Below, piece by piece: positions 1 to 6,553 of a stretch of 17,313 nucleotides of DNA. How positions within the stretch are numbered: position 1 is the first letter of the stretch; every line of letters starts with the position of its first letter. Made by a program: the position numbers and the translations under genes. This DNA comes from DATGWF01 sp035299585 (lineage in GTDB: Bacteria > Actinomycetota > Actinomycetes > Actinomycetales > Microbacteriaceae). The DNA lies in NCBI GenBank assembly GCA_035299585.1, contig DATGWF010000026.1, forward strand, positions 1-17,313, in the 5' to 3' direction. The notes beneath the pieces are model-generated. The model was given only the letters and a program-made list of their open reading frames with translations. It was not told the DNA's origin and did no database searches.

Positions 1-1697
1 TCACGCGCGGCAAATGCGGCCTCGGCCTGGTCCATGACGTCGATGTGCTTCGCGAAGAACACCACTTTGCCGACGGATCGCGCCAGCTGGGCGGCATAGT
101 CCGCGGCGAGGCTGGCCTTCGCTTGACCAATTTTGCGCACCATTGTGAAGACGTTCTCGCCACCCGATTGCGCTTTCGACTCTTCGAGCTCCGCGTGCGC
201 GACGGCCCGAATGAACTGGTCGAGTTGCGCGTCGCTGAGTTCGCCGAAGCGCAGCTCGCGAGCGTCGAGCAGGTTATGCAGTCGTCGCAACAGACGGTTT
301 CCGAGCTCGAGTTCGGCGTCGCGAATGCTTCGGCCAGCTTCGTCGTCAAGCTCGACGGGCAGATCGGCGATGCGCTTCGCCGGAAGGTCCGCGGCGACGT
401 CCACCTTGCGGCGTCGGACGATGCCGAGGTCAATGACCACTTGGCGTGCTTCGGGATAGAACAGTGGGTCGGCCGGAGTGAGACCGGTCGCCTCCAGACG
501 CTCGAGCAATCGCGGCGAGGGCTTGTCACCGTCAATCCAACCGAGCATGCGCCAAATGGCGCGGAAGTCGTCCACGTCGTTGATGAGTGGAGTACCGGTG
601 AGCGCCATCAGTAATGGATCGCGCTGGCCGGAGCGAATCGATTCAGCGAGAGCGAGCACGTGCTTCGACCGTTGCGAGCTGAGGTTCTTGATGAAGTGGG
701 CTTCGTCAACGACCATGCCGGCAAAGCCGTGCTGGCTGAGCCAGCCCATGTGCCGGTCGAGAATGTCGTAGTTGACGACAACGACGTCGGCGAATGCGTC
801 AGCGGTTTCGCCATCACCGTGAATGACCGTGACCGTGCGCTGCGGCGTCCAGCGCTCAACCTCACGAGCCCAGTTCATCTTGACGACGTTCGGCACGACG
901 GCCAGGAGCGGATACGCTCCCGCGACAGATGCGGCAAGAACTGACTGGGCGGTCTTGCCCAGGCCCGGCTCGTCGGCGAGCAAGAAGGTACGGTGACCGG
1001 CGCGGACTCCAGCAAGGAATTCCGCTTGGTGCTTCATGAGCTCGAGGCCGCGCGGCGCGAGGCGTTCCTTACGCGGAGCGCGCGGCAAGGCCATGCTGGC
1101 CGCTCCCCCGCCGGCACCCTGCTCGAAGGCCTTGAACAGCGGGGCGAGTAGCTCCCAGTTCGCGAGTCGGCGAGGAGCGACCGGCTTCGCTGGGGGCGTC
1201 AGGTCGGGAGCGAGGAAGGGGTTGGAGCGCTGATACACGCGCACCGATGGCGGCGTGACCTGGTTCTCGAGTTGCGGTTCGGGCTTGGCCTCGGGCTCGC
1301 GGACGATGATGAGTTCGTCGGGGCTGAGTTCGGCGCCAGATTCGAGCAACCAGTCGCGGCGGAATCGCTGAGCAACCGGAGACACCGAGGCGTCCGGTTC
1401 GAGCAGCGTGATGAGGCTGGTGTCGCGTGCGGCAGTCTTCGCGAGTATTTGTGCGATTCCGTCGAGGCGCTTCAGGCGCTCAAGCCGAGCAGCATCGGGC
1501 ACGCTCGTGTCGGCCTTCGCCTTGGCGCGTTCTTCGCGCATCAGCAGCGCGATGACTTGAAACTTGGTGCGGTTGGTCGGGCCGACCTTGCCCTTCTGGG
1601 CCTTGGATTCGACCTCGCGCACTTTGCGAGCAAGGATCGGGATGATGGGGGCGTCGTCATCGCGCGCACGCGAGCGTTGCCGGTTTGGCTGAGCCAT
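1..1697 (-). CDS. SNF2-type DEAD/DEAH-box helicase, N-terminal part (runs off the left edge)
   Basis: An ATP-dependent DNA translocase of the SNF2/superfamily 2 type. The 565 visible codons are open. Residues 1-215 form a charged N-terminal region unlike a standard domain. The first RecA-like lobe follows, with Walker A motif I at 242-249 (DEPGLGKT), motif Ia near 268-275, Walker B DEAH at 331-334 and motif III TGTP at 367-370. The common SNF2 form of motif I is DEMGLGKT, so Pro replaces Met here. The second lobe (motifs IV-VI) would lie left of the window and cannot be checked, and the visible end is ragged (two bases of an incomplete codon). The start is an ATG three bases after a GGAGG ribosome binding site at 1701-1705. 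It appears transcribed alone, with 142 bp separating it from the ZIP gene upstream. Whether it acts in repair, restriction or transcription cannot be told from this sequence. Confidence 0.9.
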   Translation of the reverse strand, partial: MAQPNRQRSRARDDDAPIIPILARKVREVESKAQKGKVGPTNRTKFQVIALLMREERAKAKADTSVPDAARLERLKRLDGIAQILAKTAARDTSLITLLEPDASVSPVAQRFRRDWLLESGAELSPDELIIVREPEAKPEPQLENQVTPPSVRVYQRSNPFLAPDLTPPAKPVAPRRLANWELLAPLFKAFEQGAGGGAASMALPRAPRKERLAPRGLELMKHQAEFLAGVRAGHRTFLLADEPGLGKTAQSVLAASVAGAYPLLAVVPNVVKMNWAREVERWTPQRTVTVIHGDGETADAFADVVVVNYDILDRHMGWLSQHGFAGMVVDEAHFIKNLSSQRSKHVLALAESIRSGQRDPLLMALTGTPLINDVDDFRAIWRMLGWIDGDKPSPRLLERLEATGLTPADPLFYPEARQVVIDLGIVRRRKVDVAADLPAKRIADLPVELDDEAGRSIRDAELELGNRLLRRLHNLLDARELRFGELSDAQLDQFIRAVAHAELEESKAQSGGENVFTMVRKIGQAKASLAADYAAQLARSVGKVVFFAKHIDVMDQAEAAFAAR

Positions 1698-1752
1698 GTT
1701 CCTCCGGGATTGAAGCCCCAAGACGCGCCGTGACAAGCAGTGAACATCTGAT

Positions 1753-1767
1753 GCTCGAGCGTCGAGC
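1753..1767. repeat. Inverted repeat upstream of the helicase gene
   Basis: Six-base arms GCTCGA and TCGAGC flank a 3-base centre, 56-70 bp upstream of the helicase start. It could be a protein-binding site or an mRNA hairpin in the leader. No known regulator is implied. Confidence 0.35.
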
Positions 1768-1778
1768 CGATCGTTCCC

Positions 1779-1792
1779 CGCGCATATGCGCG
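1779..1792. repeat. Perfect 14-bp palindrome in the helicase leader region
   Basis: CGCGCATATGCGCG reads the same on both strands. It lies 82-95 bp upstream of the helicase start, between that gene and the end of the ZIP gene. An operator role is an inference. GC-rich DNA produces short palindromes by chance, but 14 perfect bases in a 142-bp spacer are notable. Confidence 0.35.
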
Positions 1793-1809
1793 CACCTGGG
1801 TGCGCTTCG

Positions 1810-1815
1810 AGTGTA
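1810..1815 (-). promoter_or_regulatory. Candidate -10 element for the helicase gene
   Basis: On the minus strand this reads TACACT, matching the actinobacterial TAnnnT consensus. No convincing -35 hexamer is visible. If used, it would give a leader of roughly 105 nt containing both inverted repeats at 1753-1792. Confidence 0.25.
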
Positions 1816-1819
1816 GCGC

Positions 1820-1837
1820 TCCGCCTCACTCGGCGGA
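1820..1837 (-). terminator. Hairpin just after the ZIP transporter gene, possible terminator
   Basis: Six-base arms TCCGCC and GGCGGA with a 6-base loop start three bases after the ZIP stop codon. There is no T-tract on the minus strand, so this is at best a weak or tract-less intrinsic terminator for the deoC-to-ZIP run. Confidence 0.4.
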
Positions 1838-1839
1838 AA

Positions 1840-2571
1840 TCATGGCAACAGGTGGATGGAGAAGCTCAAGAGAAAGCCGCCCGTGGCGAGGAGCCCGGTT
1901 GCGGCATGGGTGCGTTGGAACGCTTCGGGAATCATCGTGTCACAAATCATCGCCAAGATGGCTCCGGCCGCAATGGCGGTCACAAACGAGGTCGTCTCCG
2001 GCGGCACATCCTGGAGAAGCAACAGTCCTCCAATGGAGGCGAGCGCGCTCACGAGCGCAATCCCACCCCAGAGGGCGAACACGTAGCGCGCTGGTCGACC
2101 CGAGTTCTTGAGTGCAGCGGTCGACGACAACCCCTCCGGGAGGTTCGAGATGATGATCGCGGTGAGAACCGGGATGCTCACGGTTTGGCCGCCGAGCATC
2201 GATAGGCCGAGCACGGCAGACTCCGGGATGCCATCGAGGAGCGCACCGATTGCGATGCCGAGGCCGGTGCCGGGGTCTCCGCCGAGGTGGCGAGGATTCC
2301 GGGCGTTCGCCCGGTCCAGAGCGCGGTTGGCGAGCACGTACGCGAGTGCGCCGGCAGCGAACCCGGCTGCCGTCGCGAGGAGGCCGCCCTCCTGCTGCGC
2401 TTCGAGTACGAGGTCAAAGGACAGCGCCGAGATGAGCACGCCAGAGCCGAAGGCCATCACCGAGGTGGTCACGAGGCGTGGCACGTTGATGGTCCAGGCG
2501 AGAATCGCGCCGAGCACAAGCGCCCCACCGGCCGCGAGACCGGCGAGCGCGGCTCCGCCAATATCCGTCAC
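1840..2571 (-). CDS. ZIP-family divalent metal transporter
   Basis: A predicted inner-membrane metal transporter of 243 residues, within the normal range for bacterial ZIP proteins, with about eight hydrophobic helices. The binuclear metal-site region is recognisable: DGIPES at 113-118 in TM4, SNLPEG at 142-147 in TM5 and CDTMIPEA at 210-217 in a later helix. The usual TM4 motif is HNxPEG, so the first His is Asp and the second position Gly here. Metal choice and direction cannot be assigned; zinc, iron or manganese are usual for the family. A short hydrophilic loop at about 84-103 contains one His, not the long His-rich loop of eukaryotic ZIPs. The start is GTG with a poor ribosome binding site, 20 bp after the copper ATPase stop, which suggests cotranscription and perhaps coupled translation. 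Confidence 0.85.
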   Translation of the reverse strand: MTDIGGAALAGLAAGGALVLGAILAWTINVPRLVTTSVMAFGSGVLISALSFDLVLEAQQEGGLLATAAGFAAGALAYVLANRALDRANARNPRHLGGDPGTGLGIAIGALLDGIPESAVLGLSMLGGQTVSIPVLTAIIISNLPEGLSSTAALKNSGRPARYVFALWGGIALVSALASIGGLLLLQDVPPETTSFVTAIAAGAILAMICDTMIPEAFQRTHAATGLLATGGFLLSFSIHLLP

Positions 2572-2591
2572 GCAGTCAGCGTATCGAGAGC

Positions 2592-4790
2592 TCAGCGGAA
2601 GCGGGTGAGGCGCACGCTGTTGAGCACGACGAACACGCTCGAGAACGCCATCGCGGCTCCGGCAATCATCGGCCCGAGCAGTCCGGCCATGGCGAGCGGG
2701 ATCGCCGCGACGTTGTATCCGAACGCCCAGAAAAGATTGCCCAGAATGACCCGCCGGGTGGCCTGCGCGAGTCGCAGGGCCTGCGGAATGGCGACGGCGT
2801 CATCCCGCAGCAGGGTGATGTCGCTCGCGGCCCGGGCGAGGTCGGCGCCCCGACCCATCGCGATTCCCAGATCTGCTTCAGCGAGCGCGGCGGCATCGTT
2901 GACGCCGTCACCCACCATCGCAATCGGGCCGTGCGTTCGGCGCTCCCGCACGAATGCGGCCTTCTGTTCCGGGCTGTGTTCGGCGAAGACCTCGTGGATG
3001 CCGAGCTCATCGGCTACGGCGCGGGTTGCAGCGAGACGGTCACCGCTCAGCAGGACCGGAGTGATGTCGCTGGAGACGAGTTGCCGAATCGCGAGGGCGG
3101 CATCGGGTCGAATCGCGTCGGAGAAGAGCGCGAGCGCGATTGGCTGTTCGTCCCGAACGAGCAGCACGCTGGTGAGCGCGCTGGTCTCGGGCCAGTTCCT
3201 CGGGAGCGGCCCAGCCCATCGGTGCGCAGCGAGGGCCCGAACTGACCGGCCCGACACGACACCGTGGATGCCGGTTCCCGGCTCTTCAACGAGGGCATCA
3301 ATCGACTCGGGCGCGACGCCGCGTTCGCTCGCCGCAGCCTCCACCGCTCGCGCAATGGGGTGCGCCGAGCCACGTTCGAGTCCGGCGAGCAGTGCGAGCG
3401 CTTCCGACTCGTTGAGTCCGGAAACGTGGAGTTCGGCAAGCTTCACTTCGCCGCGGGTCAAGGTGCCGGTCTTGTCGAGCACAACCGTTCGAATGCGTCG
3501 GGCGCGTTCAATCGCATCCGGCCCGGAGATGATGATGCCAAGCTGTGCACCCCGACCGGTCCCGGCGAGAATCGCGACGGGTGTGGCGAGGCCGAGCGCG
3601 CAGGGGCAGGCAATGATGACGACGGCAATTGCGACGCTGAGGGCCCGGCCCGGGTTTGCCGCGACGAGCCACCATACGAGACCCGTTGCGACCGCGAGGC
3701 CGAGCACAACGGGCACGAAAACGGCGGAGATCCGATCGGCGAGACGCTGGATTGAGGACTTCGCCACCTGTGCCGCATCGACGAGAGCGGTGAGCTGGGC
3801 GATGCGCGTATCTGCGCCCACCCGGCTCGCTCGGATGATCAGGCGTCCATCGAGGGCGAGCGCTCCGGCAAGCACGGCGCTCCCTGGCGCCACCGGGACC
3901 GGATCGGATTCGCCCGTCAGCATTGCAACAGTGAGCGCCCCCGAGCCCTGCTCGACGAACCCGTCGATGGGAATTGTCTCCCCCGGCCGGACGGACAGGA
4001 TCTGGTCAGGGCGTACCTCCTCGCGGGACACCATCCGCTCTCTGTCGCCTTCGACGAGGCGCACCCGAGCTGGCAACAGTGCGGCGAGTGCCCGCAGGGC
4101 GGCGCCAGCATCGCGCCGTGAACGCTCCTCCAGCCAGCGGCCGAGCAGAATCACGAAGATGAGTACCGCAGCGGTCTCGAAGTAGAGGTTCGCCGTTGGG
4201 TCGGTGCCCGAGGGCAGGAGTGACCACTCGTGACGCATGCCGATCATCGAGGCGTGGCCAAACATGATGGCCCAGGTTGACCACCCCCAGGCGGTGAGGG
4301 TGCCAACCGAGACGAGGGTGTCCATCGAGAATCGACCGGTCTTCAGGCCCACGGCAGCGGATCGGTGGAACGGCCAGCCTGCCCACCACACCACCGGGGT
4401 TGCAAGCACGAACACGAGGAACTGCCAGTAGTCGAATTGCCAGGCGGGAACCATCGAGATGGCGAGCACGGGCGCGGTGAGCACGCCGGCGACCCAGAGT
4501 CGCTCGAGCAGCGACCCTCCAGCCTGACGCCCGTGCCCATCGGCACCGTGCTGGTGTTCGCTTGGCGCTGCGCTTCCGGTTCGCAGGCTTGCGTCGTATC
4601 CGGCGGCGCGGACCGCCGCGATGATCTGTTCCCCGCTGACGCTCGAGGGGGCAGAGACGACAGCGCGCTCGGTGGCGAGGTTCACGCTCGCCGACACACC
4701 CGGAATGGTCTCGAGTCGGCGCGAGACATGGGCGACACAACTCGAGCAGGTCATGCCCGAAATGTTGAGCTCAGTCACCCGGTCGGTCAT
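2592..4790 (-). CDS. copA: Cu(I)-exporting P1B-type ATPase (CopA-like)
   Basis: ATP-driven export of monovalent copper across the cytoplasmic membrane. The 732-residue protein has one N-terminal HMA domain with CxxC at 15-18, then a short His-containing linker (77-92), then the transporter core. Core motifs are TGES (292-295) in the actuator domain, CPC (395-397) in the membrane, DKTGT (439-443) with the phosphorylated Asp, the HP pair (477-478) and GDGVND (627-632). TM7 carries N684, Y692, N693 and P698, and TM8 carries M714, S717 and S718. This is the N(x)6YN(x)4P and MxxSS pattern known for Cu(I)-selective P1B-1 pumps. I start at 4790, where an AGGA ribosome binding site lies 5 bases upstream; a longer reading from 4841 would add 17 residues and overlap the regulator gene. 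It sits 28 bp after the regulator and 20 bp before the ZIP gene. No CsoR or CueR gene is visible nearby. Confidence 0.95.
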   Translation of the reverse strand: MTDRVTELNISGMTCSSCVAHVSRRLETIPGVSASVNLATERAVVSAPSSVSGEQIIAAVRAAGYDASLRTGSAAPSEHQHGADGHGRQAGGSLLERLWVAGVLTAPVLAISMVPAWQFDYWQFLVFVLATPVVWWAGWPFHRSAAVGLKTGRFSMDTLVSVGTLTAWGWSTWAIMFGHASMIGMRHEWSLLPSGTDPTANLYFETAAVLIFVILLGRWLEERSRRDAGAALRALAALLPARVRLVEGDRERMVSREEVRPDQILSVRPGETIPIDGFVEQGSGALTVAMLTGESDPVPVAPGSAVLAGALALDGRLIIRASRVGADTRIAQLTALVDAAQVAKSSIQRLADRISAVFVPVVLGLAVATGLVWWLVAANPGRALSVAIAVVIIACPCALGLATPVAILAGTGRGAQLGIIISGPDAIERARRIRTVVLDKTGTLTRGEVKLAELHVSGLNESEALALLAGLERGSAHPIARAVEAAASERGVAPESIDALVEEPGTGIHGVVSGRSVRALAAHRWAGPLPRNWPETSALTSVLLVRDEQPIALALFSDAIRPDAALAIRQLVSSDITPVLLSGDRLAATRAVADELGIHEVFAEHSPEQKAAFVRERRTHGPIAMVGDGVNDAAALAEADLGIAMGRGADLARAASDITLLRDDAVAIPQALRLAQATRRVILGNLFWAFGYNVAAIPLAMAGLLGPMIAGAAMAFSSVFVVLNSVRLTRFR

Positions 4791-4795
4791 GAGTT

Positions 4796-4800
4796 TCCTA
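4796..4800 (-). promoter_or_regulatory. Ribosome binding site that fixes the copper ATPase start
   Basis: On the minus strand this reads TAGGA, 5 bases before the ATG at 4790. It supports this ATG over the in-frame ATG at 4841, which lies inside the regulator gene. Confidence 0.65.
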
Positions 4801-4818
4801 ACGCCCGGGGCGCCGGAG

Positions 4819-5766
4819 CTATTCCCCGTCGAGGAGGGCAATGGCGGTGCCCTCGTCGGTGATGAGGGTCTTGCAGAGGCCGCTGCGCGCTAGCGCTCCC
4901 GCCACAGCATGCTTCATCGGTCCGGCGACCACGGCGATGGTGTTCGATGCGGCCCGCAACTCATCGAGGCCCATGCCGATTGTGCGTTCGTTCAACGCCG
5001 AGTCGACGATGTTGCCATCGCTATCGATGTAGCGACCGATGACGTCGCCGACGGCACCCTTTCGGACGAGCTCGTCGAGCTCGGACGGAGAGAGGTATCC
5101 GCTCTCAATGTGGGCCGAATCGTGATCGGCTTGACCGGCACTGAACAGGAACGCCTTCGCGTTGCGAGCCATTTCGAGCACCGCGGCAACGACTCGGTCT
5201 GATTCGATGGCGTGCTTCGTTTCGAGCCGCTCGAGGATGGCCGGGCTGGGCAACAGCGCCGCCTGGCCACCGGCCTTCTGAGCAATGTTCATGGCGGTGG
5301 CCGCAGCCGTACCGGGACGCTTGTTGAGCGAGACGCCGCCGTTCATTTGCACGACGTTGACTCCGGACGCCCAGCCGTTCTTCAACCGCGACGACACCTC
5401 GTGCATCGTCCGGCCCCAACTCACCCCGAGCAGACGCGGAACGGGTCGCAACGCGGTCAGGTAGTCGGCGGCAGCTTGAGCAGCTCGAATTTGAATTTCG
5501 TCCTGGCTGCTGATGCCCGCATTGGAGACGACGACTGCGTCCTCGAGGCCGAACGTCTCCCGCAGGCGTCGTTCGAGCTGCAAGCGGCGCGCACGCGGAT
5601 GCACAATTTCGATTCGAATGAATCCGCTGGACTTTGCGGCGGACAGCAGACGGCCGACTTTCCAGCGCGTGACGTTGAGAATCTGACCGATTTCGTCTTG
5701 GGTCTTGTCTTCCTCGAAGTAGAGTTCGGCGGCACGAATCGCGAGGAGCTCGTCAATCTCGTTCAT
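4819..5766 (-). CDS. SorC/DeoR-type sugar-binding transcriptional regulator
   Basis: A 315-residue DNA-binding protein of the SorC family, the group that includes Bacillus DeoR and CggR. The helix-turn-helix lies at about 22-43 (TQDEIGQILNVTRWKVGRLL). Residues 55-315 form the sugar-phosphate-binding domain, with SWGRT at 116-120, an NGG segment at 142-144 and a C-terminal segment around GPMKHAVAGAL (282-292) typical of the family. The gene begins 9 bp after deoC. Its AGGGG ribosome binding site overlaps the deoC stop codon, so the two are very likely cotranscribed and coupled. By analogy with Bacillus DeoR it may respond to deoxyribose 5-phosphate and control its own operon. That effector is inferred from the neighbour only; the product of the divergent ROK kinase is an alternative. 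Confidence 0.9.
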   Translation of the reverse strand: MNEIDELLAIRAAELYFEEDKTQDEIGQILNVTRWKVGRLLSAAKSSGFIRIEIVHPRARRLQLERRLRETFGLEDAVVVSNAGISSQDEIQIRAAQAAADYLTALRPVPRLLGVSWGRTMHEVSSRLKNGWASGVNVVQMNGGVSLNKRPGTAAATAMNIAQKAGGQAALLPSPAILERLETKHAIESDRVVAAVLEMARNAKAFLFSAGQADHDSAHIESGYLSPSELDELVRKGAVGDVIGRYIDSDGNIVDSALNERTIGMGLDELRAASNTIAVVAGPMKHAVAGALARSGLCKTLITDEGTAIALLDGE

Positions 5767-5775
5767 GTCGGACCC

Positions 5776-6432
5776 CTAGTAGGTCGAGTCCGTCGTCGTC
5801 CCGGCCAGGATTGCGGCCGTCGCCGACACACCGAGACGGTTTGCTCCAGCCGCGATCATGCGTTCGGCGTCGTCGCGGGTGCGGATCCCTCCCGAGGCCT
5901 TCACGCCGAGGCGTTCACCGACGGTCGCGCGCATGAGTTTGACCGCGTGAACCGTGGCGCCGCCGGCGGGGTGGAATCCGGTGGACGTCTTGACGAAGTC
6001 GGCGCCGGCACGTTCTGCCGCCTGGCACGCGGCCACAATTGCCGCATCGTCGAGAGCAGCCGTCTCGAGAATCACTTTCAGGACGACGTTTGGGGCCGCA
6101 TCACGGACGGCTCGGATGTCCGATTCAACAAGGTCGAAGTTGCCTTGGCAGGCGGCAGAAATGTTGATGACCATGTCGATTTCATCGGCGCCGTGCTCGG
6201 CGATACGCGCGGCTTCGAGCGCCTTGACCGCGGATTCGTGGGCACCGCTCGGAAATCCGCACACCACGGCAAGCTTGAGCCCCACCGGCACGGACACGGG
6301 GAGCTGCGTCGGCGAAATGCACACGCTGTAGGTGCCGAGCGCGGAGGCTTCGGCGATGAGCGCTTCTACGTCGGCACGCGAAGCTTCCGGCTTGAGGAGA
6401 GTGTGGTCGATGTACTGGGCCAGTTCGGTCAT
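5776..6432 (-). CDS. deoC: Deoxyribose-phosphate aldolase
   Basis: A cytoplasmic class I aldolase that splits 2-deoxyribose 5-phosphate into acetaldehyde and glyceraldehyde 3-phosphate, feeding deoxynucleoside sugar into central metabolism. The 218 residues match the short bacterial DeoC length. The family's active-site residues are present: proton-relay Asp at 86 (EIDMVIN), Schiff-base Lys at 148 (FVKTSTGF) and the second Lys at 178 (VKASGGIR). I start at the ATG at 6432 because the protein from there begins MTELAQYIDHTLLKPEA, the normal DeoC N-terminus; the open frame reaches 6534 but its extra 34 residues do not look like the family. It is first in a minus-strand run with the SorC-type regulator. 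No deoA, deoD or cdd gene lies in the window, so the source of the substrate is not shown. Confidence 0.96.
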   Translation of the reverse strand: MTELAQYIDHTLLKPEASRADVEALIAEASALGTYSVCISPTQLPVSVPVGLKLAVVCGFPSGAHESAVKALEAARIAEHGADEIDMVINISAACQGNFDLVESDIRAVRDAAPNVVLKVILETAALDDAAIVAACQAAERAGADFVKTSTGFHPAGGATVHAVKLMRATVGERLGVKASGGIRTRDDAERMIAAGANRLGVSATAAILAGTTTDSTY

Positions 6433-6445
6433 GATGATTCCGTTG

Positions 6446-6474
6446 TATCGCGCGCAGAGGGCGTCTGCAACATT
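6446..6474 (-). promoter_or_regulatory. Candidate deoC promoter
   Basis: On the minus strand, TTGCAG and TACAAC are separated by 17 bases, with the second element about 9 bases before the deoC ATG. Each hexamer matches the housekeeping consensus only partly (3 and 4 of 6). If correct, the transcript would be leaderless or nearly so. Confidence 0.3.
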
Positions 6475-6486
6475 TGCGCACGGCTT

Positions 6487-6500
6487 TGCTCGAATGAGCA
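6487..6500. promoter_or_regulatory. Dyad between divergent deoC and ROK kinase genes, candidate operator
   Basis: TGCTC and GAGCA flank a 4-base centre (GAAT). The site lies in the 121-bp divergent region, upstream of the candidate deoC -35 and about 42 bp upstream of the kinase -10. The SorC-type regulator encoded next door is the natural candidate binder; this is inference from position. Confidence 0.4.
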
Positions 6501-6541
6501 GATGGCCTCCGGGCCCAGGCTTCCCGGCATTCACGCGGCTC

Positions 6542-6547
6542 TATGCT
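6542..6547 (+). promoter_or_regulatory. Leaderless -10 element of the ROK kinase gene
   Basis: TATGCT fits the TAnnnT -10 consensus and ends 6 bases before the ATG at 6554. A transcript from it would begin at or next to the start codon. There is no purine-rich ribosome binding site before the ATG. The same hexamer with the same spacing precedes the panE-like gene at 12937. Confidence 0.6.
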
Positions 6548-6553
6548 TGGGGC

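Noticed and set aside
45..614. A 189-codon open frame on the plus strand at the left edge
   Set aside because: Antisense to the SNF2 helicase reading frame, which continues unbroken to the edge with correct motifs.
2287..4185. A 632-codon open frame on the plus strand
   Set aside because: Antisense to the complete copper ATPase and part of the ZIP gene. Low-complexity Arg/Ser/Ala content and no recognisable domain.
4791..4841. A 17-residue N-terminal extension of the copper ATPase
   Set aside because: The extension has no ribosome binding site and overlaps the regulator gene, while ATG 4790 has AGGA 5 bases upstream and begins right at the metal-binding domain.
1840..6432. Metal-transport and regulator cluster considered as a genomic island
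   Set aside because: No integrase, tRNA, terminal repeats or obvious change in base composition at its borders.
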